A stretch of DNA of 51,073 nucleotides from Bacteroidota bacterium (GTDB taxonomy: Bacteria > Bacteroidota > Ignavibacteria > Ignavibacteriales > Ignavibacteriaceae): assembly GCA_021824145.1 (NCBI GenBank), contig JAKALM010000010.1:52940-104012 (forward strand), written 5' to 3'. Both the position numbers and the translations under genes were made by a program. A model generated the notes under the pieces. It did no database searches. It saw only the letters and a list, made by a program, of their open reading frames with translations, and was not told the DNA's origin. Of the stretch, positions 16,261 to 23,733 are shown in pieces; the first letter of the stretch is position 1; every line of letters begins with the position of its first letter.

Positions 16261-16668
16261 AAAACTGAGACCGCAGGCGGCAGGAAGGAAGAATGGAATG
16301 TTTGAGTAATGGAATGGTGGAATGATGAATTATGAATGGATGGAAAAGAAACGTGATAAATAATGAGCTGGTACCAAAATAGAATTGTTTATGAAAAGGA
16401 TTACTTTGAATGGCATCATAAAAAAGTATAAGATTAGAGTATAAAATAAATGCCTAGGGGCTGTCCAAAAAGTAATTTTGTCATCACGAGTGAAGCGAAG
16501 TGATCTGAATTTTGAATTAAAAACAAAAGATTGCTTCGTCGTTTCACTCCTCGCAATGACTTTTAAACTACTTTTGGGACAACCCCTTAATATAATCGAT
16601 CTTTTATTTAGTAAATGTTTCAACAGTTTACTATGATTATTTTTTAATTCACACAAAAGGTTCATTAA
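16261..16668. other. Convergent intergenic region with repeat copy B
   Basis: Positions 16270-16345 are a GGAATG/GGATGGA-rich low-complexity stretch similar to one at 27067. The rest is mostly repeat copy B (16456-16656), which ends 13 bases before the stop codon of the convergent T9SS gene. No gene seen. Confidence 0.6.
16456..16656. repeat. Palindromic MITE-like element, copy B (left end missing)
   Basis: It begins at AGGGGCTGTCCAAAAAGTAA and keeps the core and the right end (TAATTCACACAA, 16645-16656) but lacks the left terminal segment GTTGTGTGAATTA...CCGTTGAAACGG. Core sequence is nearly identical to copies A and C. Confidence 0.82.
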
Positions 16669-18738
16669 CTATTTCAAAAGAACTAGTTTCTTCATTTCAC
16701 TAAATTCTTTTTTACTATCAATAGAAACTGCATTTATTTTATAAAGATAAATTCCAGAAGAAAGTGATTCGCCATTAAACTTAACTGAGTGATATCCTGT
16801 GCTTTCAGTTTCGTTTACTAAATCAGAAATTTTTTGTCCAAGCAGATTATAAATACTCACCTTTACCCTGCTCTCCACAGGAACAGCAAAATTAATAACA
16901 GTGGAAGGATTAAATGGGTTTGGATAATTTTGAGCCAGCGAAAATTTTAAAGGTATTCCACTGCGTTCTTCATTTATTTCTGTAGAAAGACTAAAATTAG
17001 CCGTAATGGCCATCGGCTTATACATTGATAACGTAATAGGATTTCCAGAATAAACTGTATCGCCGCTCCATCCAGAAAATACATATCCATTATTAGAAAC
17101 AGCTGTAATAGTTACTTTAGCATTAGGGTCATAGTAGTTTATAGCAGCTGAGCTTGAATATCCTCCGGAACGCGGGTTATAACCTATTATCAATTGATAC
17201 TGCATAGTAAAAAAAGCTGTATCAACCATATCTTTATAAGGATAAATTGTGTGAGGATTTAATCTCATGTCACTCCATCGAGTCCAATTATACCTAATAT
17301 TGCCATTAGTTTGAGCAACCGTTGAAAGTGTGTGGCTAGAATCGGGTAAAAATGAAAATGTATATGGTGCAGTATAAGCATTTCCATCCATTGAGAATCC
17401 GAGTCCGGTAGGAACCGTTTGAATTGTTACATTAACATTTCTAGTATCAATTCTTTTAAGATTTCTTTCGGGAGACCAACCTATAAGACCGTCATTCCAT
17501 TTTATCTTCCACCAGACGTAATAAGTTGAAGAATAATAGCCTCCTTTAGGTCCATCGATAATTATTCCACTGCTGTTTGTTTGCTCATTACCAGTAACAG
17601 AGCCACCGAAAGTAGTTTCTACCGGGACAGTATTTACAGTAATTACGGAATCATTAAAACTTACACCTGGGCGCCATAAATAATCAACATGAACCCATGA
17701 ATTATCAGGCAACTTTAAATCATTGAAGAAAGTTCCATCTGCTAAATCAATTCCCGCAGGAAGTTTTACTTTGTAATAATCGCTTCCGTTTCCGGTGAAA
17801 TCACCGCTCCAATCTTGATTGTAATTATAGTAATATGCTGCTTGAGATTCGGGCACGCCTTCACCTAAACCAATTTTACCGCCATGATGCAAAGTTGCAT
17901 AAATTTGTCGAAGGCTGTCAGGATTCCAATAATCATCTTTAACATTCCACGGGCCAATATCCCATACAGGTGCAACTACAGATAGATTACCATATGAAAC
18001 TCTTACTTGAAAGTCGTAAGTCTTATCATTTTTGTTTAACACAAGTCCAGATGGCAGTGCAACAAAATGATCATTTGGAACAATGATATGACCATTAGCG
18101 CAAGTACCACCAACAAGACCTTCGTCAGTTGCATAAACTAAATATTGTGTGTTTGTAATTTTATTAGGAGATGGAAGAGGATTGATTTTTTGTAATTGTT
18201 TATTTGCAAATACTTCATCTCTATACATAAACGGTCCATCTTTTACATTTCCATAATAATATTTTGCAAATGCACTATGAGAAAGCGAAGCATTAACTTG
18301 CAAAGCCATAACAGCGCCGGGAAGAACCGGAACTTGATCAATAATTAATAAATTATATCCAGAAGATTTTACAATAATAGTATAAAGTTTGCCAGGCATT
18401 GGAGTGCGGACAAAATTAATTAAAAACTCACCTTTAGAATTTGAAATACCAGATTTAGCGGCAGATGAAAAATTGGGTAAACCGAAAGTACCAGCATTTG
18501 TCTGAATTGTGTTAACAAAATTCCCCTTCTGCAATGCTTTAGTAAACAAATAAACCTCTGCACCAGGAATCGGATTGCCTGTAGAAGAATCGATAACAGT
18601 TCCATAAACATTGCCAACTAATGAATCAGGTGAAATGGCACTTAAGTATTCTTGAGCATAAGCATTGTTAAACAATAAACATAAGACAGCAATTGAAAAG
18701 CAGGCTTTAATATTAATACATGCAAAGAATTTATTCAT
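16669..18738 (-). CDS. T9SS-secreted protein with GPWN domain and InlB-like repeat
   Basis: Secreted protein of 690 residues. The signal peptide is MNKFFACINIKACFSIAV... with cleavage after NAYA. The ATG at 18738 overlaps the stop of the lipoprotein gene upstream by 8 bp, implying translational coupling; the longer frame to 18792 would delete the signal context. Domains in order: a carboxypeptidase-regulatory-like beta domain (GNVYGTVIDSSTGNPIPGAE); a domain with VAPVWDIGPWNVKDDYWNP and PAGIDLADGTFFNDLKLPDN, a signature shared by secreted proteins of several phyla and suggestive of a double-psi barrel, though I cannot name it; a WWKIKWNDG segment; InlB-type beta repeats (GYVFSGWSGD); and a T9SS type A sorting domain (SLAQNYPNPFNPSTVINF...KKLVLLK). 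The substrate is unknown. Confidence 0.85.
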   Translation of the reverse strand: MNKFFACINIKACFSIAVLCLLFNNAYAQEYLSAISPDSLVGNVYGTVIDSSTGNPIPGAEVYLFTKALQKGNFVNTIQTNAGTFGLPNFSSAAKSGISNSKGEFLINFVRTPMPGKLYTIIVKSSGYNLLIIDQVPVLPGAVMALQVNASLSHSAFAKYYYGNVKDGPFMYRDEVFANKQLQKINPLPSPNKITNTQYLVYATDEGLVGGTCANGHIIVPNDHFVALPSGLVLNKNDKTYDFQVRVSYGNLSVVAPVWDIGPWNVKDDYWNPDSLRQIYATLHHGGKIGLGEGVPESQAAYYYNYNQDWSGDFTGNGSDYYKVKLPAGIDLADGTFFNDLKLPDNSWVHVDYLWRPGVSFNDSVITVNTVPVETTFGGSVTGNEQTNSSGIIIDGPKGGYYSSTYYVWWKIKWNDGLIGWSPERNLKRIDTRNVNVTIQTVPTGLGFSMDGNAYTAPYTFSFLPDSSHTLSTVAQTNGNIRYNWTRWSDMRLNPHTIYPYKDMVDTAFFTMQYQLIIGYNPRSGGYSSSAAINYYDPNAKVTITAVSNNGYVFSGWSGDTVYSGNPITLSMYKPMAITANFSLSTEINEERSGIPLKFSLAQNYPNPFNPSTVINFAVPVESRVKVSIYNLLGQKISDLVNETESTGYHSVKFNGESLSSGIYLYKINAVSIDSKKEFSEMKKLVLLK

Positions 18739-19300
18739 TAGATATCTTTTCCTCGATTTTATTTTTATAATAGTCATATAAATATTTAACACCGCTGGAA
18801 CTTGTTAAAGTCATTCCTTTCAGTGATAAAGTTCCATCGCTGTTCCATTTAGGATCGGAAGTAGAAAACCTTTGATTTGGATCTGGCTGCGTAATCATTC
18901 TAAGATCAGAGCCATCGCTCTGCATTATCCATACATGTGAAGTAGTAAGCGGGCTATGCCCAGCAATATTATCTGTTTGAAATACAATTAACTTTCCGTC
19001 CGGCGAAATGCTTGCGGAATTTATACTATCATCTTTACCGAGAGAAGTTATTTTAATTGCATGAGCAGTACTAGTTGAAACGAGCCAGACATCATTACCG
19101 GATTCAGCTTTACTAATCAACAACAAATGATTTTGATCATTAGAAATTATAATAGTATCGCCAACAACTCCAGAATGGCTTTGTGAAATTGAAATGGAGG
19201 AATTTTTTGATTCTCCCGAAGAATTACGACTTGCATTACAGCCATTTATTATTAATAAAGAAATAATAAATGCCAAAACAATCATTAATTTCCTATACAT
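18731..19300 (-). CDS. TolB-like (PD40) lipoprotein
   Basis: Lipoprotein signal peptide with lipobox IINGC (Cys21 to be acylated), followed by a Ser-rich linker. The body of about 150 residues contains beta-propeller blades of the PD40/WD40-like TolB type: SASISPDGKLIVFQTD and HVWIMQSDGSDLRMITQPD, then FSTSDPKWNSDGTL. Only about two to three blades are present, fewer than a full six-bladed TolB, so it may oligomerise or act with the coupled T9SS protein encoded immediately downstream (8-bp overlap). It probably sits on the periplasmic face of a membrane. Role unknown. Confidence 0.82.
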   Translation of the reverse strand: MYRKLMIVLAFIISLLIINGCNASRNSSGESKNSSISISQSHSGVVGDTIIISNDQNHLLLISKAESGNDVWLVSTSTAHAIKITSLGKDDSINSASISPDGKLIVFQTDNIAGHSPLTTSHVWIMQSDGSDLRMITQPDPNQRFSTSDPKWNSDGTLSLKGMTLTSSSGVKYLYDYYKNKIEEKISNE

Positions 19301-19458
19301 TTTTGCCCTAATTATTTTGGCAATAATAAAACAATTTTAGAATTGTTTCTACACAGATTAAAAGTGAAATTTTACTTAAAAATATTGCTTGCTTTTTAAA
19401 GAGAGGCTATTAGGTATGATTTGATAATTAATTTTACGAATATTTTTAGAAAATAAAT

Positions 19459-20367
19459 TCAGAAAATTTTCTTCAGATAACGATTGAACTTAAGCGAATA
19501 CACATTTTTCTTAACAAGCTGTTTTATTTTATCAAGATTTTGCATTGCTGCAGATTCACCTAATTCGATAATTTTTACAGCACCATCGAAATCTGCCCAG
19601 GATAGCTCTTTCACTTGGGGACTGATTATAAGATCAGCTTCAGTCAACCTAATTTTTGAAAGTTGATAAGAAGTAACATCCTCCGTCCTATAAAGAACAT
19701 CGAGAATGTTATTAACCGGCCTAATAATTTTTAGACTTTTAATTACATCTACAGCAAGCACTCTATCCGCGCCAATATCTTTAACCTTTCTAACAGGGAC
19801 ACTTTCAGAAGCGCTGCCATCAATAAGCAAATAATTATTAATAAGGACAGGCGGGAAAACTCCCGGAATTGCTGAACTTGCTTTGAGAACATTCCGAAGA
19901 CTTCCTTTAGTAAAATTTATTTCTTCGCCGGAAGATAAATCGGTAGCAACAGCAGAGAAAGAAATTTTTAAATCTTCGATTTGGATATCAGGAATCGCAT
20001 TATAAATATCATCAGCAACATTAGAATCGAAGTAAGACAATCTTCCGATAGTATTTATCGCATGAATTCTTGCTTTGATATATTCGCTGAATTTTTCTAA
20101 TGAAGTTTTGTTAATACTTTTAATATTATCATTAAGCGATTCGATATTAAGCTTAGCAAATCTAGGATCTTTGATTGCCTGCAGAATAAATTCTTCAACC
20201 TTAAAGGCATTTCCGAAATAAGCATAAAGACCGCCAATAATAGCACCCATGCTGCAACCGGTTATTGCAGAGATTTGAATACCTTCTGCATCAAGCACTT
20301 TGAGAACACCGATATGAGCTAGACCGCGGGCACCGCCGCCGCCTAATGCTAGTCCCAATTTTGACAT
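19459..20367 (-). CDS. Patatin-like phospholipase (RssA-type)
   Basis: Patatin-fold serine lipase/esterase. The oxyanion loop is GGGGARG (9-15). The nucleophile elbow GCSMG (37-41) has Ser39. The catalytic Asp is D183 in LLIDGSASESVPV, where the usual DGG/A is DGS. AAFSSAIPGVFPPV-like sequence (LKASSAIPGVFPPV) precedes it, as expected. Length of 302 residues and lack of a signal peptide fit the cytoplasmic RssA/YlbK subgroup rather than secreted toxins. The sequence after about 220 is a helical tail. It is transcribed alone, 158 bp downstream of nothing on its strand and upstream of the lipoprotein pair's promoter. The natural lipid substrate cannot be predicted. Confidence 0.9.
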   Translation of the reverse strand: MSKLGLALGGGGARGLAHIGVLKVLDAEGIQISAITGCSMGAIIGGLYAYFGNAFKVEEFILQAIKDPRFAKLNIESLNDNIKSINKTSLEKFSEYIKARIHAINTIGRLSYFDSNVADDIYNAIPDIQIEDLKISFSAVATDLSSGEEINFTKGSLRNVLKASSAIPGVFPPVLINNYLLIDGSASESVPVRKVKDIGADRVLAVDVIKSLKIIRPVNNILDVLYRTEDVTSYQLSKIRLTEADLIISPQVKELSWADFDGAVKIIELGESAAMQNLDKIKQLVKKNVYSLKFNRYLKKIF

Positions 20368-20877
20368 TAGAGTTTACCCGATTAAATATTTTATCTGCAA
20401 TTTAGATGTTTAAATATAATAAAAGTTAGGCTAAGGAATGCGCAGTAAAATAAATTAAGGAAATGGGAAACTTTATTAAAATTGGGAAATATTGAAATAT
20501 AATTAACCAGTTGTGTGAATTAGATTGTAAGCCGTTGAAACGGCTCTAATATAGTACGTTTTTATATTAAGGGGCTGTCCAAAAAGTAATTTTATCATCA
20601 CGAGTGGAGCGAAGTGATCTGAATTTTGAATTAAAAACAAAAGATTGCTTCGTCTATTCACTCCTCGCAATGACTTCTACTCTACTTTTGGGACAGCCCC
20701 TTAATAAAATCACTCTTATATTTAGTAACTGTTTCAACAGTTTTCTACGATTAATTTTTAATTCACACAACAGGTTATAATTAATTTTAAATCATTGAGT
20801 TAAATTGTTTGAATTTATCCTAACTATAGACATTAAAATATTTTCATCTAAAATAAATTAACTTATTCATTCGGACA
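20368..20877. other. Intergenic region carrying repeat copy C
   Basis: Apart from the palindromic element at 20510-20771, AT-rich sequence only. It contains the promoter side of the patatin gene and the 3' side of the SRPBCC gene. Confidence 0.6.
20510..20771. repeat. Palindromic MITE-like element, copy C (full length)
   Basis: Ends GTTGTGTGAATTA (20510-20522) and complement (20759-20771). The symmetry reaches a few bases further out on both sides (AACCA left, AGGTT right). It has the same internal hairpins and the GGGGCTGTCCAAAAAGTA...TTTTGGGACAGCCCC core as copy A, with which it is nearly identical over 260 bp. Confidence 0.87.
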
Positions 20878-21303
20878 TTATGATTTTTCAAGAGCAATGA
20901 GCTTTGGCAAACTTTCACCAAAATATTGGTTCCACCCAGCCTCGCAGTCTTTGTAACATTCAATACCTGGAATGAGACCAACGTGAGTCATTTTAATTTT
21001 AACGGATTTATTTTCTTCGGAAATGTTCCAGACTATTTTGGTATCGTTCCATTCAGTTTTGTTATTAATCCAATCCAAATAACAATCGGTTACCAGCCAA
21101 ACCAATTTTTTATACGGAACCGATTCGATCACTTTGAAGTTTACAGTAGTTTTGCCGAAAGTAACATCAAAAACGTCATTTACGTTTTTCGCACTTCCTT
21201 TAAAGCTTTTTGTCCACCATTCACCTACGTTAATAATATTTTCAAAAGCCTCTTTGGCTGTAGCATCTGCAATAAAGCTTTTTTGATAATCTTGATTCTT
21301 CAT
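20878..21303 (-). CDS. SRPBCC (AHSA1-like) domain protein
   Basis: A 141-residue START/Bet v1-like protein of the SRPBCC superfamily, of the activator-of-Hsp90-ATPase-homologue type. Pattern seen: KSFIADATAKEAFENIINVGEWW at the N-terminus (about 20 residues covering the first strand and helix), FDVTFGKTTVNFKVIESVPYKKLVWLV in the middle, and a C-terminal helix GWNQYFGESLPKLIALE. It probably binds a hydrophobic ligand; ligand and process are unknown. It lies 30 bp after the VOC gene and likely forms an operon with it. Genes of this type often accompany small VOC and YciI proteins, as here. Confidence 0.85.
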   Translation of the reverse strand: MKNQDYQKSFIADATAKEAFENIINVGEWWTKSFKGSAKNVNDVFDVTFGKTTVNFKVIESVPYKKLVWLVTDCYLDWINNKTEWNDTKIVWNISEENKSVKIKMTHVGLIPGIECYKDCEAGWNQYFGESLPKLIALEKS

Positions 21304-21333
21304 TTTAACTCCTTAATAGTTTGCCGATTAAAT

Positions 21334-21825
21334 TTATTTCTTCTGTTGATGTTTTGATGCCAATTCACTCAACGCATTTTCTTTGAGTACCTCAGCTTCT
21401 TTTTCTGTATTCTTACCTTCTAAAGTTCCCTTGTAATATGATTGGTTCTCGTCGATTGGGAGAAGTTGGAATACCTGTCCCCCAGGCGCTTGAAAATAAA
21501 GATAAGGAACCGACTCTGGCAAGCCGGATGGTATATCAAGCTTCTTTGCACCAAAATCGATAATCTTTCGTGACAATTCTTCCACATTGTCCGATTTAAT
21601 CTGCAGCCATAACGCTCTTGGCGAACTTAAGAATTCGGTTTCGTCGGGAACATCTGCGTAGCGAAAAAGAATATAGAATTCATAATCAAGATGGTAGATG
21701 TCTTTGTCATTATCTTCTTTTACAAGTTTGCCGCCAAGGACATCCGAGTAAAATTTGCGGATGCTTTCACGGTCTTTTCGAGGAACTGTTATTGCTGAAG
21801 CGTTTCCAATAATTATCTTTGCCAT
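21334..21825 (-). CDS. VOC family protein (glyoxalase-like)
   Basis: A 163-residue vicinal-oxygen-chelate protein. The opening ITVPRKDRESIRKFYSDVLGG (about 12-32) is the usual beta-alpha start, followed by FYILFRYADVPDETEF and the second half LQIKSDNVEELSRKIIDFGAKKL and LYFQAPGGQVFQLLPID, whose last strand gives the expected end of the fold. The C-terminal 30 residues are a charged helical extension. The metal ligands are not obvious (no His at the usual first-strand site), so catalytic activity is uncertain. Probably co-transcribed with the SRPBCC gene. Confidence 0.85.
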   Translation of the reverse strand: MAKIIIGNASAITVPRKDRESIRKFYSDVLGGKLVKEDNDKDIYHLDYEFYILFRYADVPDETEFLSSPRALWLQIKSDNVEELSRKIIDFGAKKLDIPSGLPESVPYLYFQAPGGQVFQLLPIDENQSYYKGTLEGKNTEKEAEVLKENALSELASKHQQKK

Positions 21826-21915
21826 AATATTCTCTTTAGTTTTTAATCTTTAATCAATCTTTTTGCAACTGTTAAAATAAAATTTCTTTGTGCCGAAATA
21901 TTGTAAAAATGCGAA

Positions 21916-21960
21916 TTAACTATAACGGATAAATTATCGAAATCGGATTGTTATAGTTAA
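21916..21960. promoter_or_regulatory. Perfect 11-bp inverted repeat between YciI and VOC genes
   Basis: TTAACTATAAC (21916-21926) and GTTATAGTTAA (21950-21960) are exact complements separated by 23 bases. There is no T-run, so an operator or a transcript stem upstream of the VOC-SRPBCC pair is as likely as a terminator. The neighbouring TTGTAAAAATGCGAA (21901-21915) recurs at about 22638. Confidence 0.45.
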
Positions 21961-21980
21961 AAGATGGTTTTATTGCTTAA

Positions 21981-22286
21981 TCATTTAACCGGCACAATTG
22001 CTTTCATAGGATAAAATTCATAATCATTAATCTTAACTGCAGGGTCATTTTTTATCAGCGCGTCAAGTTGATTTTCATTATCAACTCCTACAACGCCGAT
22101 ACCATAAACACCCTGCGGATCCAACACTGGACCATAAACCGCCACCATACCTTTATCCAAAAAGTCTTTCCAATATGCAACATGCTGCTGCATTATTGTC
22201 CGTTCCTCTTCAGACATAGTCTGTGAAAAATTAGAACGTTTAGGAATTAGTTTTAGAAAATAATATTTCTTTTCAGAGTTGCTCAT
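21981..22286 (-). CDS. YciI-family protein
   Basis: A 101-residue ferredoxin-like-fold protein of the YCII-related family. Typical features are MSEEERTIMQQHVAYWKDFL, with the conserved His of the YciI cleft, GMVAVYGPVLDPQGVYGIGVVGVDNENQ and DPAVKINDYEFYPMKAIVPV. The family is mostly uncharacterised; some members act as small dehydrochlorinase-like or binding proteins. It sits 155 bp upstream of the VOC-SRPBCC pair on the same strand, and downstream of the AraC regulator, from which a chimeric repeat separates it. Confidence 0.88.
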   Translation of the reverse strand: MSNSEKKYYFLKLIPKRSNFSQTMSEEERTIMQQHVAYWKDFLDKGMVAVYGPVLDPQGVYGIGVVGVDNENQLDALIKNDPAVKINDYEFYPMKAIVPVK

Positions 22287-22329
22287 TTACATTAAATTTT
22301 ATGTTGTTCAGTTTAAATACTCTTAAATA

Positions 22330-22520
22330 GTTGTTTGAATTAGATTGTAAGCAGTTGAAACGGCTCTAATAAGCATGTTTTTCATATTAAAGAAATGTCC
22401 AAAAAGTAATGTTGTCATCACGAGCGAAGCGAAGTGATCTGAATTTCGAATTAAAAACAAAAGATTGCTTCGTCGTTTCACTCCTCGCAATAACTTCTAC
22501 TCTACATTTGGGACAGCCCC
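22330..22520. repeat. Palindromic MITE-like element, copy D (right end missing)
   Basis: The left end GTTGTTTGAATTAGATTGTAA and the core through TTGGGACAGCCCC (to 22520) match copies A and C with a few more substitutions. The right terminal segment is absent, and a different repeat (22525-22582) follows at once. Confidence 0.8.
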
Positions 22521-22524
22521 AATA

Positions 22525-22582
22525 GATTCCCACTTTCGTGGGAATGACATTCTAGATATTTAGGCTTTTTAGACCGGACTCA
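22525..22582. repeat. Right half of repeat family 2
   Basis: It aligns with the right half of the element at 50473-50621: GTGGGAATGACATTC, then a short AT stretch, GGCTTTTT and CGGACTCA. The left half (TGAGTCCG...) is missing and copy D of the other family stands in its place. Confidence 0.75.
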
Positions 22583-22656
22583 TCTTTAATAAATTTTCTA
22601 TTTCTAATGCAAAACTAAGATTTCCTTCGGGCGAAGGATTGTAAAAATGCGAACTA

Positions 22657-23481
22657 CTAATGAAGAGTAAGTTTGCGTCCGAATTCATTTGAAACTTCGT
22701 TAGCGTATTGAAGTGGAGAGAAACCAGTCATTCTTTTAAACTCTTTTGAAAAATGAGCTTGATCGAAATAATAATTGTTTAGTTCTTCTTTAAGTTCATC
22801 GTATGATCTACCCATTGCCCAACTGCTGTAAAATTTTTGAAAACGGAAGATGCCGGCAATAACTTTTGGGGAAAAACCTACGTGATTTTTAAAAAGCATT
22901 TCAAGATAACGACGGCTGTATCCAGTTTTTCTTTCCAATTCCGGAATGGACTGTAAGCCATTTGTAAATTTCAAAGTGTCAACACAATATTTAACTATGC
23001 TATTTTGGAGCTGTCTTTTATTCAGCATCTCGACCATTTTCGCTTGTAAATAATTAATCTTGTCGGATGTATTTTCCAGATTATAAAGCTCTTCTCGAAA
23101 TTTTTTACCCACGTGTCCTAAGAGATCTTCAATTGTGAAGAGATGGTTTGCAGTTTCCATCATCGGTATTCCAAGAATAGGGTAAGCTCCATACGGAAGA
23201 AACTCAATTCCTATAAATCCAGTTTTCTTCTCTGATGTACTGACGTAAACAGGAATATCTCTATTCCCGGAAAAATATATTCCGTTTTCTCTGCTTTCAC
23301 TTGATCTGCCTTCAACAAGAGAAGTAATATTATTTTCATAATTAATAATTAATTTCGGGCAGCCGTTCGGCGCAGCAAGATTCATGTCCTTTAACGGCAT
23401 TCCAAACTGACTTTCAAATACCCAGATACTTTTAATATAAGATTTTAGTTCTGTACGAGTTTCTCTAAAAGATATTTTCAT
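22657..23481 (-). CDS. AraC-family transcriptional regulator
   Basis: A 274-residue AraC/XylS regulator. The N-terminal 150 residues are a ligand/sensor domain of the type often found with a divergent C-terminal HTH (SYIKSIWVFESQFGMPL, PNGCPKLIINYENNI, GFIGIEFLPYGAYPILGIPM). The C-terminal part (about 165-262) has two helix-turn-helix units: SIPELERKTGYSRRYLEMLFKNHVGFSPK and YYFDQAHFSKEFKRMTGFSPLQY, the latter being the well-conserved second motif. Likely targets are the YciI/VOC/SRPBCC genes downstream on the same strand, by position only. The ATG is at 23481. Confidence 0.92.
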   Translation of the reverse strand: MKISFRETRTELKSYIKSIWVFESQFGMPLKDMNLAAPNGCPKLIINYENNITSLVEGRSSESRENGIYFSGNRDIPVYVSTSEKKTGFIGIEFLPYGAYPILGIPMMETANHLFTIEDLLGHVGKKFREELYNLENTSDKINYLQAKMVEMLNKRQLQNSIVKYCVDTLKFTNGLQSIPELERKTGYSRRYLEMLFKNHVGFSPKVIAGIFRFQKFYSSWAMGRSYDELKEELNNYYFDQAHFSKEFKRMTGFSPLQYANEVSNEFGRKLTLH

Positions 23482-23733
23482 TATAAATCTCGTTTTGCAT
23501 AAATTTTACAATTGGGAAGTTATCTACCACATATTACTGGTTTGTTACTTTTAATAACTATTTAATACTAAATAATTCAGAATAAAAAATGCTTGTGCAA
23601 AAAAGTTACAGTAAAATATTATGATGATATTAGAATTAATCCGCGTTATAATTTACCAATTGGAATATATAAAGACAAATTGAAGAAAATAACAAAATCA
23701 CTAGTTGTATATCAATTCTATGGGCAAGTTACA

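Larger units (their letters stand above)
22287..22656. other. Intergenic region carrying chimeric repeat (D plus half of family 2)
   Basis: Most of this gap is repeat: a MITE-like copy lacking its right end, joined to the right half of a second repeat family. TTGTAAAAATGCGAA at about 22639 repeats the motif at 21901. No gene seen. Confidence 0.6.

Noticed and set aside
16330-16665. 111-codon minus-strand ORF
   Set aside because: Translation of repeat copy B plus low-complexity flank; not a gene.
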